Positions 45,371 to 55,239 of a DNA stretch of 64,000 nt are shown here, piece after piece. Position 1 is the first letter of the stretch. Every line of letters starts with the position of its first letter. Made by a program: the position numbers and the translations under genes. Origin of the DNA: Gemmataceae bacterium (GTDB lineage: Bacteria > Planctomycetota > Planctomycetia > Gemmatales > Gemmataceae); contig JANWVV010000007.1 of assembly GCA_025055795.1 (NCBI GenBank), positions 57,034 to 121,033 of the forward strand, written 5' to 3'. The notes under the pieces are model-generated. The model had not been told where the DNA came from. It ran no database searches and was given only the letters and a program-made list of their open reading frames with translations.

Positions 45371-46306
45371 ATGAGCTTACCTCGGCCCGCACACCAGCGG
45401 CGCTGGCCGCTGTTTGTCTCCATTTCCCCAACGGCGGTGGTCGTTGCCGCACCTGCCAAACTGAATTTGTTTCTGGAAGTGCTGGGTCGTCGCCCCGATG
45501 GTTACCACGAGTTGGCCACACTAATGGTGGCGGTCGACTGGTGCGATACCGTGGAACTGAGTCAGGGGAGGGACCACGGGTGGACGTTCACCTGCGAGCC
45601 TGCCGGCAGCGCACCGTCTGGGCAGGACAATCTAGCCTGGCGTGCAGCGTGTCTACTGGCCGAGCGGACGGGCGTTGAAACGGCAGGTCTGGCGTTGCGC
45701 CTGGTCAAACGGCTACCAGCGCAAGCCGGATTGGGGGGCGGTTCCTCCGACGCCGCTGCAGTGCTGCTGGGCCTGAACCAGTTGTGGAAATTGGCGCTGA
45801 CAAACGACGCGCTAGTTGCTATGGGGTCGGCCGTCGGTTCGGACGTCCCCTTCTTTCTGACAGCTCCGGCAGCCTGGTGCACCGGGCGGGGAGAGGTGGT
45901 GACGGAGGAGAACATGGTTCGGCCCCTGCATTTTGTGCTGGTCTGCCCACCGGTGGGTCTGTCCACCGCCCGGGTCTATGCCGCCTTGCAGGTGCCAGCA
46001 CAACCCCGCACCGACATCGCCTTGCGTACCGCCTGGCGTAGCAGTGATGTCGACGAACTGGGGCGCCACTTGTTCAACCGACTGGAAGAGCCTGCGTTCC
46101 ATCTGGAGCCCCTTCTGGAACGGTTGCACCGTCGCTTGACCCAGGTGTCCCCGTTCGGCGCACGCCTGTCCGGCAGCGGCTCGGCCTTGTTTGCCTTGTG
46201 CCGGTCTCGCCGCGAAGCTGTTCAGGTGGCGGAGGCCTTCCTCCGTCAGCGTCCCGGGAACGAACCGCCTTCACGCGTCCTGGTCGTACGGACTGTAGCT
46301 CCCTGA
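45371..46306 (+). CDS. ispE: 4-diphosphocytidyl-2-C-methyl-D-erythritol kinase
   Basis: The protein is a GHMP kinase that phosphorylates CDP-methylerythritol in the MEP pathway of isoprenoid synthesis. Seen are APAKLNLFLEVLGRRPDGYHEL near the N-terminus, the ATP loop LPAQAGLGGGSSDAAAVL, SDVPFFL and the C-terminal FGARLSGSGSALFALC. The start is uncertain: the ATG at 45371 has no good ribosome binding site and gives about 25 residues before the conserved APAK block, so a later GTG or TTG start is possible. The spoVG-like gene follows 29 bp downstream, the same order as ispE and spoVG in the Bacillus region. Confidence 0.93.
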   Translation: MSLPRPAHQRRWPLFVSISPTAVVVAAPAKLNLFLEVLGRRPDGYHELATLMVAVDWCDTVELSQGRDHGWTFTCEPAGSAPSGQDNLAWRAACLLAERTGVETAGLALRLVKRLPAQAGLGGGSSDAAAVLLGLNQLWKLALTNDALVAMGSAVGSDVPFFLTAPAAWCTGRGEVVTEENMVRPLHFVLVCPPVGLSTARVYAALQVPAQPRTDIALRTAWRSSDVDELGRHLFNRLEEPAFHLEPLLERLHRRLTQVSPFGARLSGSGSALFALCRSRREAVQVAEAFLRQRPGNEPPSRVLVVRTVAP

Positions 46307-46335
46307 TGGGCTTTGGCTTGTAAGGAGAACTAGCG

Positions 46336-46920
46336 GTGGTCATCACGGAAGTTCGGATCAAACTGTGTGAGGAGAACAGCGAACGCTTGCTGGCCTTCTG
46401 CTCCGTCACCTTCGACAACGCCTTCGTAGTGCGTGATCTGAAAATCATCGAAGGTGCCAAGGGGCTGTTCGTGGCCATGCCTAGTCGCAAACTGGCCGAC
46501 CGTTGCCCCAAATGCGGCGGCAAAAACCACCTCCGCGCCCGCTACTGCAACAACTGTGGCGCACGCCTCGATGAAAACCGGGCCTTGCGTCTGACCGAAG
46601 GACGGGCCAAGCTCCATGCCGACATCGCTCATCCCATCCATTCGGCTGCCCGCGAACAGATCCACAACGCCGTTATCCAGGCTTACTACGAGGAAAAAGA
46701 AAAGGCCAAACAACCCGGTTACGTCTGCACTTACGATCTGGACGATTACGACCTGGACGACACGCCCGTTACCTACACCAGCGTGGCAGCCGAACTATCC
46801 AAAACGGTCCAGGCCCATCCTGGCCATTCGCCAGTTCGCGGCACCCACTTTACCACCACGCCGCTGCCGGCCAAGACACCAACCGCGGGCAATCAGGAAG
46901 CTAACCGCTCCAACGGCTGA
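46336..46920 (+). CDS. spoVG: SpoVG family protein with an inserted zinc ribbon
   Basis: A GTG at 46336 lies 8 nt after AAGGAG and gives 194 residues. The SpoVG fold is clear: [50 protein letters not shown], then [25 protein letters not shown]. Between PSRK and DIAHPI, where ordinary SpoVG has about ten residues, sits an insert of about 45 with a zinc ribbon (Cys57, Cys60, Cys71, Cys74). A long acidic then Pro/Thr-rich tail of about 70 residues follows. SpoVG is a site-specific nucleic-acid-binding regulator in Firmicutes and other groups. The insert suggests altered nucleic-acid or protein binding. It is very likely co-transcribed with ispE. Confidence 0.9.
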   Translation: MVITEVRIKLCEENSERLLAFCSVTFDNAFVVRDLKIIEGAKGLFVAMPSRKLADRCPKCGGKNHLRARYCNNCGARLDENRALRLTEGRAKLHADIAHPIHSAAREQIHNAVIQAYYEEKEKAKQPGYVCTYDLDDYDLDDTPVTYTSVAAELSKTVQAHPGHSPVRGTHFTTTPLPAKTPTAGNQEANRSNG

Positions 46921-47273
46921 ACTACCCTCTTGCCCACCAATCGCGGCCGGGGGCAAATCCCACTGTTTGCCCAACAAATCTCCCATCAGTACTCGAGCCT
47001 GATCGGGATACATTAGCAAGCGACCCTTCTAGGAGAGTGCTGGGCTGATGTTCGTGCTGTCGTATTCCTTCAAACCGACTTGACTTCGGGGACGACAAGA
47101 CCTTCTTGGAGGTATGTTTAAGGTAAGTAATCGTAACAGCTCCAACCGTGCAACAGAGATAACTCCAACAACGATAGTCCAGGAATCGAGATGGCAATTA
47201 TACGGGGTTGGCAGCGAAAGTTCGTCGCTAAAGGCCCCAGGTTGGACAGGCGTGGAAGCATCCGCTGACGTGC
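46921..47273. other. Convergent intergenic gap
   Basis: This 353-bp gap lies between the convergent spoVG-like and DJ-1/PfpI genes. An open frame from 47114 has GGAGGT almost touching its ATG and no recognisable sequence, so it was not called. No terminator-type hairpin was found. Confidence 0.4.
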
Positions 47274-47834
47274 TCACCGTCCTAGAGCACATCGCAACAT
47301 CGGAATGAATGCCCGCATCCAGGCGGCGTTGTCCTGCCAGGTCCGTGCTGTGACGATTGATCCACTGATCACCACAGGTTGATCCACATAAATGCCGCCG
47401 GATAGTTCACAGTCGTAGCGGCATTTGGGGACCGTGGTCACCTCCCGTCCACGGATGATGTCCGCCGCGGCCAGAATCTCGATGCCATGGCAAATAGCGG
47501 CGATCGGCTTGCCCACGGCGTACAGGCCGCGGACCAGCCGGATCAGGTCGGCATCATAGCGGAGATACTCGGGTGCCCGGCCACCGGTCAGCACAGCTCC
47601 GCCCAGGTCTTCCACCCGCAGTTCGGCAAAGCAGGCCTGGGCCTCTAGCGTGTAGCCCGGTCGCTCCTGCGTGATGTCCCATCCGGGCGGACGCTCGTGC
47701 AGCACCAGATGATACCGGCGCCGCTCAGGACCGGCCACCACCACCTCATACCCTTCTTCCTGTAGACGGAACAGGGGATAAAACGTGTCGAGTACCTCAG
47801 CGGCGTCTCCAATTGCCAGCATTATTCGTGCCAT
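47274..47834 (-). CDS. DJ-1/PfpI family protein
   Basis: The 186-residue protein has the class I glutamine-amidotransferase-like fold of DJ-1/PfpI: ARIMLAIGDAAEVLDTFYPLFRLQEEGYEV, a LTGGRAPEYLRYD turn, and the nucleophile elbow AAICHGIEIL with the Cys and the neighbouring His, followed by a Glu-bearing YLRYDADLI region. Members are proteases, deglycases or chaperones; the activity is not assigned. AAGGTGA lies upstream of the ATG. It converges with the spoVG-like gene. Confidence 0.92.
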   Translation of the reverse strand: MARIMLAIGDAAEVLDTFYPLFRLQEEGYEVVVAGPERRRYHLVLHERPPGWDITQERPGYTLEAQACFAELRVEDLGGAVLTGGRAPEYLRYDADLIRLVRGLYAVGKPIAAICHGIEILAAADIIRGREVTTVPKCRYDCELSGGIYVDQPVVISGSIVTARTWQDNAAWMRAFIPMLRCALGR

Positions 47835-48108
47835 AGTTGGAAATCACCTTGCCCTTGCTGGGCTTACAGCCTTCAAGACGGATGGCAGCGACAGGTCCCC
47901 ATACCGGGCGATGGATTAGTCCGAGTGGTCGGTCTGGAACCTATCCAACTCCGGCATTGAGCCGCGATTAAGGGGGAGCACCGGGTGTTTGCGGGCATGT
48001 CCGATGATCCTGCCGAGGACCATTGGTCGGTGCCGTTATCGCAACTGTCCGCCGCTTACAATAAGCACCAGATAAGCGGATGGCGAGATCTTCCGGGAGA
48101 CAGTCGCC

Positions 48109-48819
48109 GTGCGGGGGGATAGCGCTGCCTCGATAACAGCTGGGATTGTGTTGTGTGGCGGACGGTCCCGACGCATGGGCCGGCCTAAAGAATGGCTGGA
48201 CTTCGCTGGTGTGCCACTGCTTGAACATGTGGTCCGGCAGGTACAGCCCGTTGTCGAGCGGGTAGTGGTGGCCGCGGCACCGCACCAGGACCTGCCTTCC
48301 TGGCCCGAGGATCCGAATTGCCCCGTGCAGATAGTGCGGGACCAGCTACCGCACCAGGGGCCACTGGCGGGACTGCTCCGGGCCTGGGAAACAATACCCG
48401 CACCAACGCAACGGTTACTGGTCGTCGCTGTTGATCTGCCGTTGATATGCCCTGCCCTGCTCCAACAGTTGCTGGCTCAGCTCGAAGCCAATCCCAATGT
48501 CGATGCTGTCGTGCCGTATTATCAGGGCCGCTGGCAGCCGCTACTGGCGGCCTACCGTCACCATTGCCTGGCGGTGCTGCAACGCCTGTATGCGACCGGT
48601 TGCCGGCGTCTGCAGGAAGTGTGTGCCGCGTTGCGAATACAGCCCATTGCGCCGGAACATCTCCGCCCCTGGGATCCTACCGGCATCTGCCTGCACAACG
48701 TCAACACACCGGAGGAGTACGCTACTGCTCTCGCACTGTATGCCACCGCCAGGCAAACGGCTCCCTTCCCCCAGACAATTCCGCCGGCTTCACCTTCAGC
48801 TTCATATACTGGCCCATAG
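48109..48819 (+). CDS. mobA: Molybdenum cofactor guanylyltransferase
   Basis: A GTG at 48109 with GGGAGA upstream gives 236 residues. MobA/nucleotidyltransferase features are AGIVLCGGRSRRMGRPKEWLDF (GTP and substrate loop), PHQGPLAGLLRAW, VVAVDLPLICPALLQQL with the metal-binding Asp, and VDAVVPYYQGRWQPLLAAYRH. The C-terminal HNVNTPEEYATAL is the usual closing block. The enzyme attaches GMP to molybdopterin to form the guanine dinucleotide cofactor. No other moa, mob or moe gene is adjacent. Confidence 0.92.
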   Translation: MRGDSAASITAGIVLCGGRSRRMGRPKEWLDFAGVPLLEHVVRQVQPVVERVVVAAAPHQDLPSWPEDPNCPVQIVRDQLPHQGPLAGLLRAWETIPAPTQRLLVVAVDLPLICPALLQQLLAQLEANPNVDAVVPYYQGRWQPLLAAYRHHCLAVLQRLYATGCRRLQEVCAALRIQPIAPEHLRPWDPTGICLHNVNTPEEYATALALYATARQTAPFPQTIPPASPSASYTGP

Positions 48820-48941
48820 ACAACCGTGGGAACTTAAACCTTCCAGGCACCTGAGCCTGGGGCAACGCTTGTTCCCTGACGTGTCCACGGTGTTGGGGAA
48901 ATAAGCAAGCATTTTCAATCCCGCAGGAGCGAACCGGAGCG

Positions 48942-50135
48942 ATGCATCCGCATAAGCCGCATTACGAGCGGCGGCCGGGAGGAGCGGCCAGCCGGGAGTA
49001 TCTGCAGCGTATCAGTCGGCAGCGTATCGATCCGCCCGCGGTGGACCCGGAGATGACCGCCGCGGAACTGATTGATGCCGTCTTTCTGTCTTACAATGCC
49101 GGCCGCTTGCGTGAAGGCTGCCAGTTGTTCGTGCGTAAGATGCTCGCCGATGATGGTACCGTCGGCTTGGCCCTTTCAGGCGCTCTTACCCCGGCCGGGC
49201 TGGGTATTTCGTGCCTGGTGCCCCTGGTTGAAGCCGGGTTCATCGACTGGATCGTCTCGACCGGCGCCAACTTGTATCACGACACGCATTACGCTTTAGG
49301 CATGGAATTGTATCAAGCCGGTCCGAATCTGCCCGATTACGAACTGCGTGAGCATCAGTTGATCCGCATCTATGACATCGTCTTTGATTACGAGAATCTG
49401 TTGGGAACCGATGCTTTCTTCCGCACTCTTTGCCGGGGACCGGCCTTCCAGCGCACCTTCGGTACCGCCGAGTTCCATTATCTGGTGGGCAAATATCTGG
49501 ACGAGCGGGAGCAGCAAACCGGCCGCCGGGGCAAAAACCTCTTGGCTGCCTGCTATCGCTGCGGTGTGCCTGTGTTTACCAGTTCGCCCGGCGACAGCTC
49601 CATCGGTATGAACCTGGCCGCCTTGCAGCTGGAGGGTTCGCAGTTGCGTCTGGATCCGTTACGCGACGTGAATCAAACGGCCGCTATTGTCTGGGACGCC
49701 AAGGCTTCCGGCAAAACCAGTTCCGTGCTGATCCTTGGGGGCGGCAGCCCGAAAAATTTCATGCTCCAGACCGAGCCTCAGATCCAGGAGGTTCTCGGCT
49801 TGATCGAAGCGGGTCATGATTACTTCCTCCAATTCACGGACGCCCGTCCTGATACGGGGGGGCTGTCGGGGGCCACGCCAAGCGAAGCGATGACTTGGGG
49901 TAAGGTCGACCCGGACAAACTACCGGATTCCGTTACCTGTTACGTTGACAGCACCATCGCCCTTCCTCTGCTGGCTGCCTATGCGTTGGCCCGGCATCCC
50001 CGTCGTTCCCCCAAACGTCTGATGGACCGACTCCCGGAGTTGACGGCGCGTCTGGAAAAAGAGTACGCTGCTGTCCGCGCCCAACGCGCGCAAGCCAGCC
50101 CTTCATGTCCCCGGGAGGAAGGACCATTACCATGA
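48942..50135 (+). CDS. Deoxyhypusine synthase-like protein
   Basis: The 397-residue protein belongs to the deoxyhypusine synthase (DHS) superfamily. Visible are [39 protein letters not shown] (NAD-binding part), [17 protein letters not shown], and [19 protein letters not shown], where Lys271 aligns with the catalytic Lys that forms the imine with the aminobutyl group. Bacteria lack eIF5A, so bacterial members are thought to make homospermidine or related polyamines by NAD-dependent transfer of the aminobutyl group of spermidine or putrescine. Its stop (50133-50135) overlaps the ATG of the protease gene in ATGA, indicating translational coupling. Confidence 0.9.
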   Translation: MHPHKPHYERRPGGAASREYLQRISRQRIDPPAVDPEMTAAELIDAVFLSYNAGRLREGCQLFVRKMLADDGTVGLALSGALTPAGLGISCLVPLVEAGFIDWIVSTGANLYHDTHYALGMELYQAGPNLPDYELREHQLIRIYDIVFDYENLLGTDAFFRTLCRGPAFQRTFGTAEFHYLVGKYLDEREQQTGRRGKNLLAACYRCGVPVFTSSPGDSSIGMNLAALQLEGSQLRLDPLRDVNQTAAIVWDAKASGKTSSVLILGGGSPKNFMLQTEPQIQEVLGLIEAGHDYFLQFTDARPDTGGLSGATPSEAMTWGKVDPDKLPDSVTCYVDSTIALPLLAAYALARHPRRSPKRLMDRLPELTARLEKEYAAVRAQRAQASPSCPREEGPLP

Positions 50136-51259
50136 CCCACCGCCTACTGCTACTTCTGCTGCTGATCATTGTGGCCGCCGGCACCTGGGCCGCTCACGAA
50201 CCACCCCCCTCTTCTTCCCTACCGGCCCAGCCCCTAAGCACTCTTCCCTCTTCCCCTGCCTTGAGCGACCGTCCCTCGGAGCCTTGGTTCGTCGATGATG
50301 AACGCTTCTATGAACAATTCATGAAGCAACTGACCGCCCTGGCCGAACGCGGAACCTGCCTGTCCACTCAAAAGATACAAGCCCAGTTGCAACGCTCCGG
50401 GCCAGTGCGAGTCTCCGGAGTGTCCGTTTGGCCAACGAGCCCTGCCTCGCTCCTGACACCGGAGGAGGTTTATCGACGCGCCTTACCCGCTGTTTTCGTC
50501 GTGGGGAGCGTCTATAAGGACGACGAGGGCCAATGGACCGATGGCATGTATGCCACTGCCTGGGCCGCCACCGCTGACGGCATCCTGGTCACCAGTTGGC
50601 ACCTCTTCAGCGACTTACGCCCCGATGAAGTCTTCGCTGCAGCTGATTATCGTGGCCGCGTTTATCCCCTGGTTGAAATTCTGGGTGGCAGCAAAATTGC
50701 CGACGTGGTTTTCTTTCGGATTGCCGCCAAGGGCTTGTCTGCGTTACCTTTAAGCCGGGACTATGCCCCCGTGGGCAGTTGGGTCGGTGTACTCGGGCAT
50801 CCGGGCGACAACTTCTACGTGTTCACTACGGGCAACGTAACTCGTTACAGTACTAATCGCAATGATGATGGTCAGCTGGAACGCTGGATGGGCCTGACCG
50901 CCGATTACGCTGGTGGTTCCAGCGGCAGTCCGGTACTGGATCGTCGCGGTGCCGTGGTCGGTATGGCCGCATTAACCCTTACTCTCGACGATGGGGGCGG
51001 GCTACCGCCTCCGCGGCCTCAACGGCGTCCGCCGCGAGCCTCTCGCTGTGCTGGTGATGGCTCTCGTGACCCGGTTCATCTCTTTCACCTGACTGCGGCA
51101 AGTCGGTTTCGCCGTCTCACCCCGCCGGATAAAGACAAACCTCCCCGTCCAGATCCCCCTGCTGAGCCCAACAGGCCCCCGCATCCTCCAGCCGTTCAAA
51201 TGATCCTCAAAATGGCCGTTCCGGCACCAGATATTGTTCGTCTGATCGCTCAGCCTTGA
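50132..51259 (+). CDS. Secreted trypsin-like (S1C-type) serine protease
   Basis: The ATG at 50132 follows GGAGGAAGGA and overlaps the stop of the preceding gene by four bases. A signal peptide ([20 protein letters not shown]) begins about 375 residues. The trypsin-like triad is His157 in [10 protein letters not shown], Asp191 in ADVVFFRI and Ser264 in [10 protein letters not shown]. The usual AAH before the His is SWH here. There is no obvious PDZ domain; instead the C-terminus is Pro/Arg-rich and probably disordered. This makes a DegP-like quality-control role less certain. Coupling to a cytoplasmic polyamine-type enzyme is unusual. Confidence 0.85.
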   Translation: MTHRLLLLLLLIIVAAGTWAAHEPPPSSSLPAQPLSTLPSSPALSDRPSEPWFVDDERFYEQFMKQLTALAERGTCLSTQKIQAQLQRSGPVRVSGVSVWPTSPASLLTPEEVYRRALPAVFVVGSVYKDDEGQWTDGMYATAWAATADGILVTSWHLFSDLRPDEVFAAADYRGRVYPLVEILGGSKIADVVFFRIAAKGLSALPLSRDYAPVGSWVGVLGHPGDNFYVFTTGNVTRYSTNRNDDGQLERWMGLTADYAGGSSGSPVLDRRGAVVGMAALTLTLDDGGGLPPPRPQRRPPRASRCAGDGSRDPVHLFHLTAASRFRRLTPPDKDKPPRPDPPAEPNRPPHPPAVQMILKMAVPAPDIVRLIAQP

Positions 51260-51336
51260 CTACTAGGTATGCAGGCCTTTGTGCTTGGCAACGATGCTTC
51301 CAGCTCAACATAATGAGACATAACTCCGGAGTGTGG

Positions 51337-52542
51337 ATGTCCGTTCCAATGCCGGGACTCCTCTTTCACGCCTGGAGCACCGCAAAAATGTTGTGCAGGC
51401 GTGGTTTGTTGCCATCGCTACTGGGGCTGGGATGGATTGCGTTGGGGGCCGGGGCTATCTTTTGGCAGTCGGCCTGGTGCGTTGATCAGTCGACCATTAC
51501 TGAGCAGCCCCAACGGCAGGTATTGTTTGACGCTGGCAAAGAGGGGTATCATACCTTTCGCATCCCCTCGCTGCTGGTCACATCTCGTGGCACCCTCCTG
51601 GCTTTCTGCGAAGGACGCAAGCATGGAGAGGGTGACAGCGGTGACATCGATCTGGTTTACAAACGGAGCACCGACGGCGGTAAAACCTGGAGTCCACTGC
51701 ACGTTTTATGGGACGATGGCCCGAATACCTGTGGAAATCCTTGTCCAGTGGTAGACGCTCGGAATGGTACAATCTGGCTGCTGATGACCCACAATCTAGG
51801 CAGCGATACCGAGGGCAGCATTGTTGCGGGCAAAAGCCGGGGCACACGGACTGTCTGGATTAGCTCCAGTACCGACGACGGTCGTTCCTGGAGCCAGCCC
51901 AAGGACATCACTGCCGCGGTCAAAAAACCGGAGTGGAGTTGGTACGCCACTGGTCCCGGTATCGGCATTCAACTACGTAATGGTCGCCTGCTCATTCCGT
52001 GCGATCACAAAGCCGAGGGTGGGAAGATTCGTCGCTCGCACGTCATTTACAGCGACGATGGGGGCAAAACCTGGGCCATCGGGGGCATTGTCGGTCCCGA
52101 CTGCAACGAATGTCAGGCTGCCGAACTGAGCGATGGCACCGTTGTGCTCAATATCCGTACGTATCGTCCCAAACATTTTCGTCGTCTGGTTGCTCGCAGC
52201 CGTGATGGCGGTCTTTCGTTCACGCCGCCTCAGGAAGACAAGCAATTGGTCGATCCTGTCTGTCAGGCTAGTCTGGTAGCTATCCCCGGACGTTCCGACG
52301 AACTTCTGTTTGCCAATCCTGCCAGCACACGTCGTGAGCGGCTCACCGTTCGCCTGAGCACGGACGGCGGTCGCTCCTGGACGCACAGCCGTTGCCTCCA
52401 CGACGGTCCCGCGGCCTACTCCTGCCTGGCGGTACTACCCGATGCCTCGTATGCTTGCCTTTACGAGGCCGGTAAGCGTCACCCCTACGAATCTATCGTC
52501 TTCGCCCGCTTTTCCCGCTCCTGGCTCACCGCTGCAGAATGA
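51337..52542 (+). CDS. Exo-alpha-sialidase-like beta-propeller hydrolase
   Basis: The start at 51337 (GGAG upstream) gives about 401 residues, with an N-terminal hydrophobic segment ([19 protein letters not shown]) acting as signal or anchor. The sialidase (GH33-like) fold is shown by HTFRIPSLL with the Arg of the RIP motif and five Asp-box repeats: [32 protein letters not shown] and STDGGRSW. Further Arg residues follow ([18 protein letters not shown]). It would cleave terminal sialic acids or related sugars outside the cytoplasm, if active. It starts about 75 bp after the protease on the same strand. Confidence 0.9.
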   Translation: MSVPMPGLLFHAWSTAKMLCRRGLLPSLLGLGWIALGAGAIFWQSAWCVDQSTITEQPQRQVLFDAGKEGYHTFRIPSLLVTSRGTLLAFCEGRKHGEGDSGDIDLVYKRSTDGGKTWSPLHVLWDDGPNTCGNPCPVVDARNGTIWLLMTHNLGSDTEGSIVAGKSRGTRTVWISSSTDDGRSWSQPKDITAAVKKPEWSWYATGPGIGIQLRNGRLLIPCDHKAEGGKIRRSHVIYSDDGGKTWAIGGIVGPDCNECQAAELSDGTVVLNIRTYRPKHFRRLVARSRDGGLSFTPPQEDKQLVDPVCQASLVAIPGRSDELLFANPASTRRERLTVRLSTDGGRSWTHSRCLHDGPAAYSCLAVLPDASYACLYEAGKRHPYESIVFARFSRSWLTAAE

Positions 52543-52777
52543 GCTCCCTACGTTTCTTGGACACTTCCAGCAAGTAGCCTTCTGCAATACTGCCTATTTT
52601 TATATCAGTTCATTTGTTTACTGATATTTGTTCCACAAAATCTATTTTTGTCAATCTAGTAATTCTTACTGATCATTTTATCAATACGCTCGCACTTGTC
52701 AAGAGTATGATTTCAAGTAGGTCTGATTGCCCTTTCTGGGAAAGTGGCAGGCTTTGGCGCCTTGATCTACCGTCGGG

Positions 52778-53458
52778 CTAACGGACTAGTTCGAGTTGGT
52801 CCCACAGGGCGGGGTCTTCGCTGATGGGAAAGTTCCAGTCGAAGGCCAGAAACTGGTCACCCAGTTCGTGGTCGCGCACCAGGAAGAAAAAGCCCAGGGT
52901 GGGCACTTCGACCGGATCGTATCCGGGCAGGGCCACGGCCGGCAGAAATGCGTGCAAGCGGTAATCGTAGCGGCCGCCAGAACGTTCGGGTAGCCGGCGG
53001 ATCAGGCAGCTTTGGGTATCGGGCAGAGGGGTTTCCTGGACTGCTCGGGGGATCCGCAGGGCAGTTACGCCCGGCTGGTCGCGTTCACTACCACAACCAG
53101 TGGCCAGCAAGACGAAGTGAAAACAGTAGCGGGTAGCTCGGCGGCTGGTACCGGCCGGGCGGGTTGCCAACCACAGATGGACTCCATCGCACGAGCCGGG
53201 CCGAGTCTGATCCCCCTGCAATGGCTGGCGTTTGCCGCGTATTACTGCTTCTACTCCCAAGCCGCGTTCATTCCAGCCCAGCCGTAGCTCCGCAAAGGTT
53301 TGTTGACCTTCAAGGGCGGCATGGGGGTGGATAATACCGTTATTGGGCAGGTTGAGCAGGGGAGCCGTTGCCACTGTCAAGTTCTGAGGCATCTCGGCCA
53401 CATAAGGACAGGGGTGGGATAACCGGATCATCAGTCGTTGCGGTGGTAGAAAAGCCAT
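52778..53458 (-). CDS. CBM9/DOMON-like protein of unknown function
   Basis: The 226-residue protein has no signal peptide. The core at about 50-130 (TFAELRLGWNERGLGVEAVIRGK, CDGVHLWLATRPAG, RYCFHFVLLATG) resembles the beta-sandwich of family 9 carbohydrate-binding modules or DOMON domains, where a DxxxLW-like strand pair surrounds the ligand. A C-terminal VPTLGFFFLVRDHE strand fits that fold. The rest is unassigned. It converges with the sialidase gene and lies upstream in coordinates of nadA on the same strand, with about 180 bp between them. Confidence 0.65.
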   Translation of the reverse strand: MAFLPPQRLMIRLSHPCPYVAEMPQNLTVATAPLLNLPNNGIIHPHAALEGQQTFAELRLGWNERGLGVEAVIRGKRQPLQGDQTRPGSCDGVHLWLATRPAGTSRRATRYCFHFVLLATGCGSERDQPGVTALRIPRAVQETPLPDTQSCLIRRLPERSGGRYDYRLHAFLPAVALPGYDPVEVPTLGFFFLVRDHELGDQFLAFDWNFPISEDPALWDQLELVR

Positions 53459-53640
53459 GAGTGTTTCCCCGAGGGGCGAGTCTTGTTCCTGGCAGCCGTC
53501 CTGGCAATGTTATTCAGCGGCAGCCAACAACTTGTGATAGGCGTTCGCCATTAGTCATCACGGCTGAGGCAAACCGGTCATTCGTTGCCGGGGGGAGGGT
53601 GGTAACTTTTTGGATCCAGAGGGGGGCGTGACACGGGGTT

Positions 53641-54618
53641 TCAGTCGCCTGCCGGCTGGGTCGCCGTCTGGGCCGCTGGCTCCAGCAGGCTGCGACTGAG
53701 CACTGCGCGTGCCTTGTCGAATTCGGGTTGCCAGGTGATTTCGGGGGCCAGATCACGCAGGCAATCGCGCACCTTTTCCAAAGTATTGCGAGCCATATGG
53801 GGGCAACGGTTACAAGCGCAGCTCACGCCGGGCACCGGCAGATAGGTATGCTGCGGGTAATGCCGCTGGAGTTCCCAAATCATGTTGGCTTCGGTGGCCA
53901 CCAAAAAGGTGGTTGGTTCGTGGTGGCGGGCCACATACTGACGCATCGCTTCGGTACCACCGACAAAGTCGGCGTGTTCCAGGATGTTTTTGGGACATTC
54001 CGGATGGGCAATCGTTTTGGCCTGGGGATAGCGACGTTGCATGGCAAGTAGATCGCTGAGACTGAAGATTTCGTGGACGATACAGGCACCATCCCACAGG
54101 ATCATGGGCCGGCCAGTTACTTCCTGGAGATAGGCGCCCAGATGGCGGTCCGGAACGAAAAGAATTTCGTAGTCGGGGGGCACTCGCTTCTGCACTACCT
54201 CCACGGCGTTGCCACTGGTGACCACCCAGTCGGACAGAGCTTTAACGGCGGCGGAGCTGTTGATGTAACAGACGGTCTGAAAGCGTCGGCCATTGGCCCG
54301 CAGCATTTCCTGATAGCGACGCAGTTTATCGGCCGGGCAGGACTCGACCAGGCTGCAGCCCGCCTGCAAGTCGGGTACCAGCACCCGTTTGTCCGGGTTG
54401 AGCATCTTGGCTGTTTCGGCCATGAAGACGACGCCACAGAAGACAATAACAGGATTATGCACCGCGGCTGCGGCTCGGGCCAGTTTCAGGCTGTCCCCCG
54501 TAACGTCGGCCAGTTCCTGGATTTCTCCCTGTTGGTAATAGTGAGCCAGGATGATGGCATCCCGTTGCTTTTTCAGGGCGATGATTTCGGCAGTCACGTC
54601 ATCGACGACTGACACCAT
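53641..54618 (-). CDS. nadA: Quinolinate synthase
   Basis: The 325-residue protein is a NadA-type quinolinate synthase that condenses iminoaspartate with dihydroxyacetone phosphate in NAD synthesis using a [4Fe-4S] cluster. Conserved parts are [52 protein letters not shown] (Cys88), [20 protein letters not shown] (Cys near 207) and [11 protein letters not shown], giving the three cluster Cys. GGGAGGA lies upstream of the ATG. Neither nadB nor nadC is adjacent. It is the last ordinary housekeeping gene before the AT-richer accessory region. Confidence 0.95.
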   Translation of the reverse strand: MVSVVDDVTAEIIALKKQRDAIILAHYYQQGEIQELADVTGDSLKLARAAAAVHNPVIVFCGVVFMAETAKMLNPDKRVLVPDLQAGCSLVESCPADKLRRYQEMLRANGRRFQTVCYINSSAAVKALSDWVVTSGNAVEVVQKRVPPDYEILFVPDRHLGAYLQEVTGRPMILWDGACIVHEIFSLSDLLAMQRRYPQAKTIAHPECPKNILEHADFVGGTEAMRQYVARHHEPTTFLVATEANMIWELQRHYPQHTYLPVPGVSCACNRCPHMARNTLEKVRDCLRDLAPEITWQPEFDKARAVLSRSLLEPAAQTATQPAGD

Positions 54619-55239
54619 CAGGTTGGTCCTCCCTCGAGGGTCGGCCCGCGTTTGGTGGGACCGTCGGATCCCGCGGCTAGCAAATCGCTAGGTTCAGCTC
54701 AGACTTGCGACATCAAGTCCGGTTTTTCCATTATTTCCACCACCCCCCCACCCTTCCACCCCAAGGGTTGCTAAGATTGAGTTGGTACTGATCGTTGTGA
54801 ACACCATTTTGCTATTGTTTCACATCGAACAGGATACTTGGAGACAATCAGCAACCGGGCTGTTAGCCGGCTGTTTGATTTCATCTTTTATGCTACTTTT
54901 TTCTTATTCCTGGAGTCCCAGGCTCGGCAATTCATTATCAGCCGCGCAGTTAAGGATAAGGAGGCCTGCGGCTTGACTTATCTATCGTTCGATGTTTGGT
55001 TCGCAAGCATTTCTTGCACGCCAGTCGTTATCCGCAAGCTCCCGGCTTTGTTAGTTGCTGTTGCTCATGCGGTTAGGAGAAGCCAATGGAATCGGAAATG
55101 ATAATCAGAGGCATTCACGCGCATTTGAGGAATTATTGAACACAAGACAAACAGTATCCCTTGGGCAAACTATAACAAGATTGTCTGTCAGGTCTGGGAA
55201 TCTGGTACTATTTACTGTCAAAATCAAGTTGCAGTTTAT
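54619..55239. other. AT-rich gap at the edge of the accessory region
   Basis: This 621-bp gap holds no convincing gene. Open frames at 54782-54976 and 54838-55101 lack ribosome binding sites and family motifs. Base composition drops from GC-rich housekeeping DNA to AT-rich DNA, especially at 54780-55240, which fits the boundary of a horizontally acquired island. No tRNA or clear direct repeat marking an integration site was seen. Confidence 0.5.

Noticed and set aside
47114..47308. A short plus-strand frame after GGAGGT
   Set aside because: The Shine-Dalgarno-like sequence almost touches the ATG, the product matches nothing, and it runs into the DJ-1 gene.
54838..55101. An 87-codon open frame in the AT-rich gap
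   Set aside because: It has no ribosome binding site or recognisable motif, and its codon use is unlike neighbouring genes.
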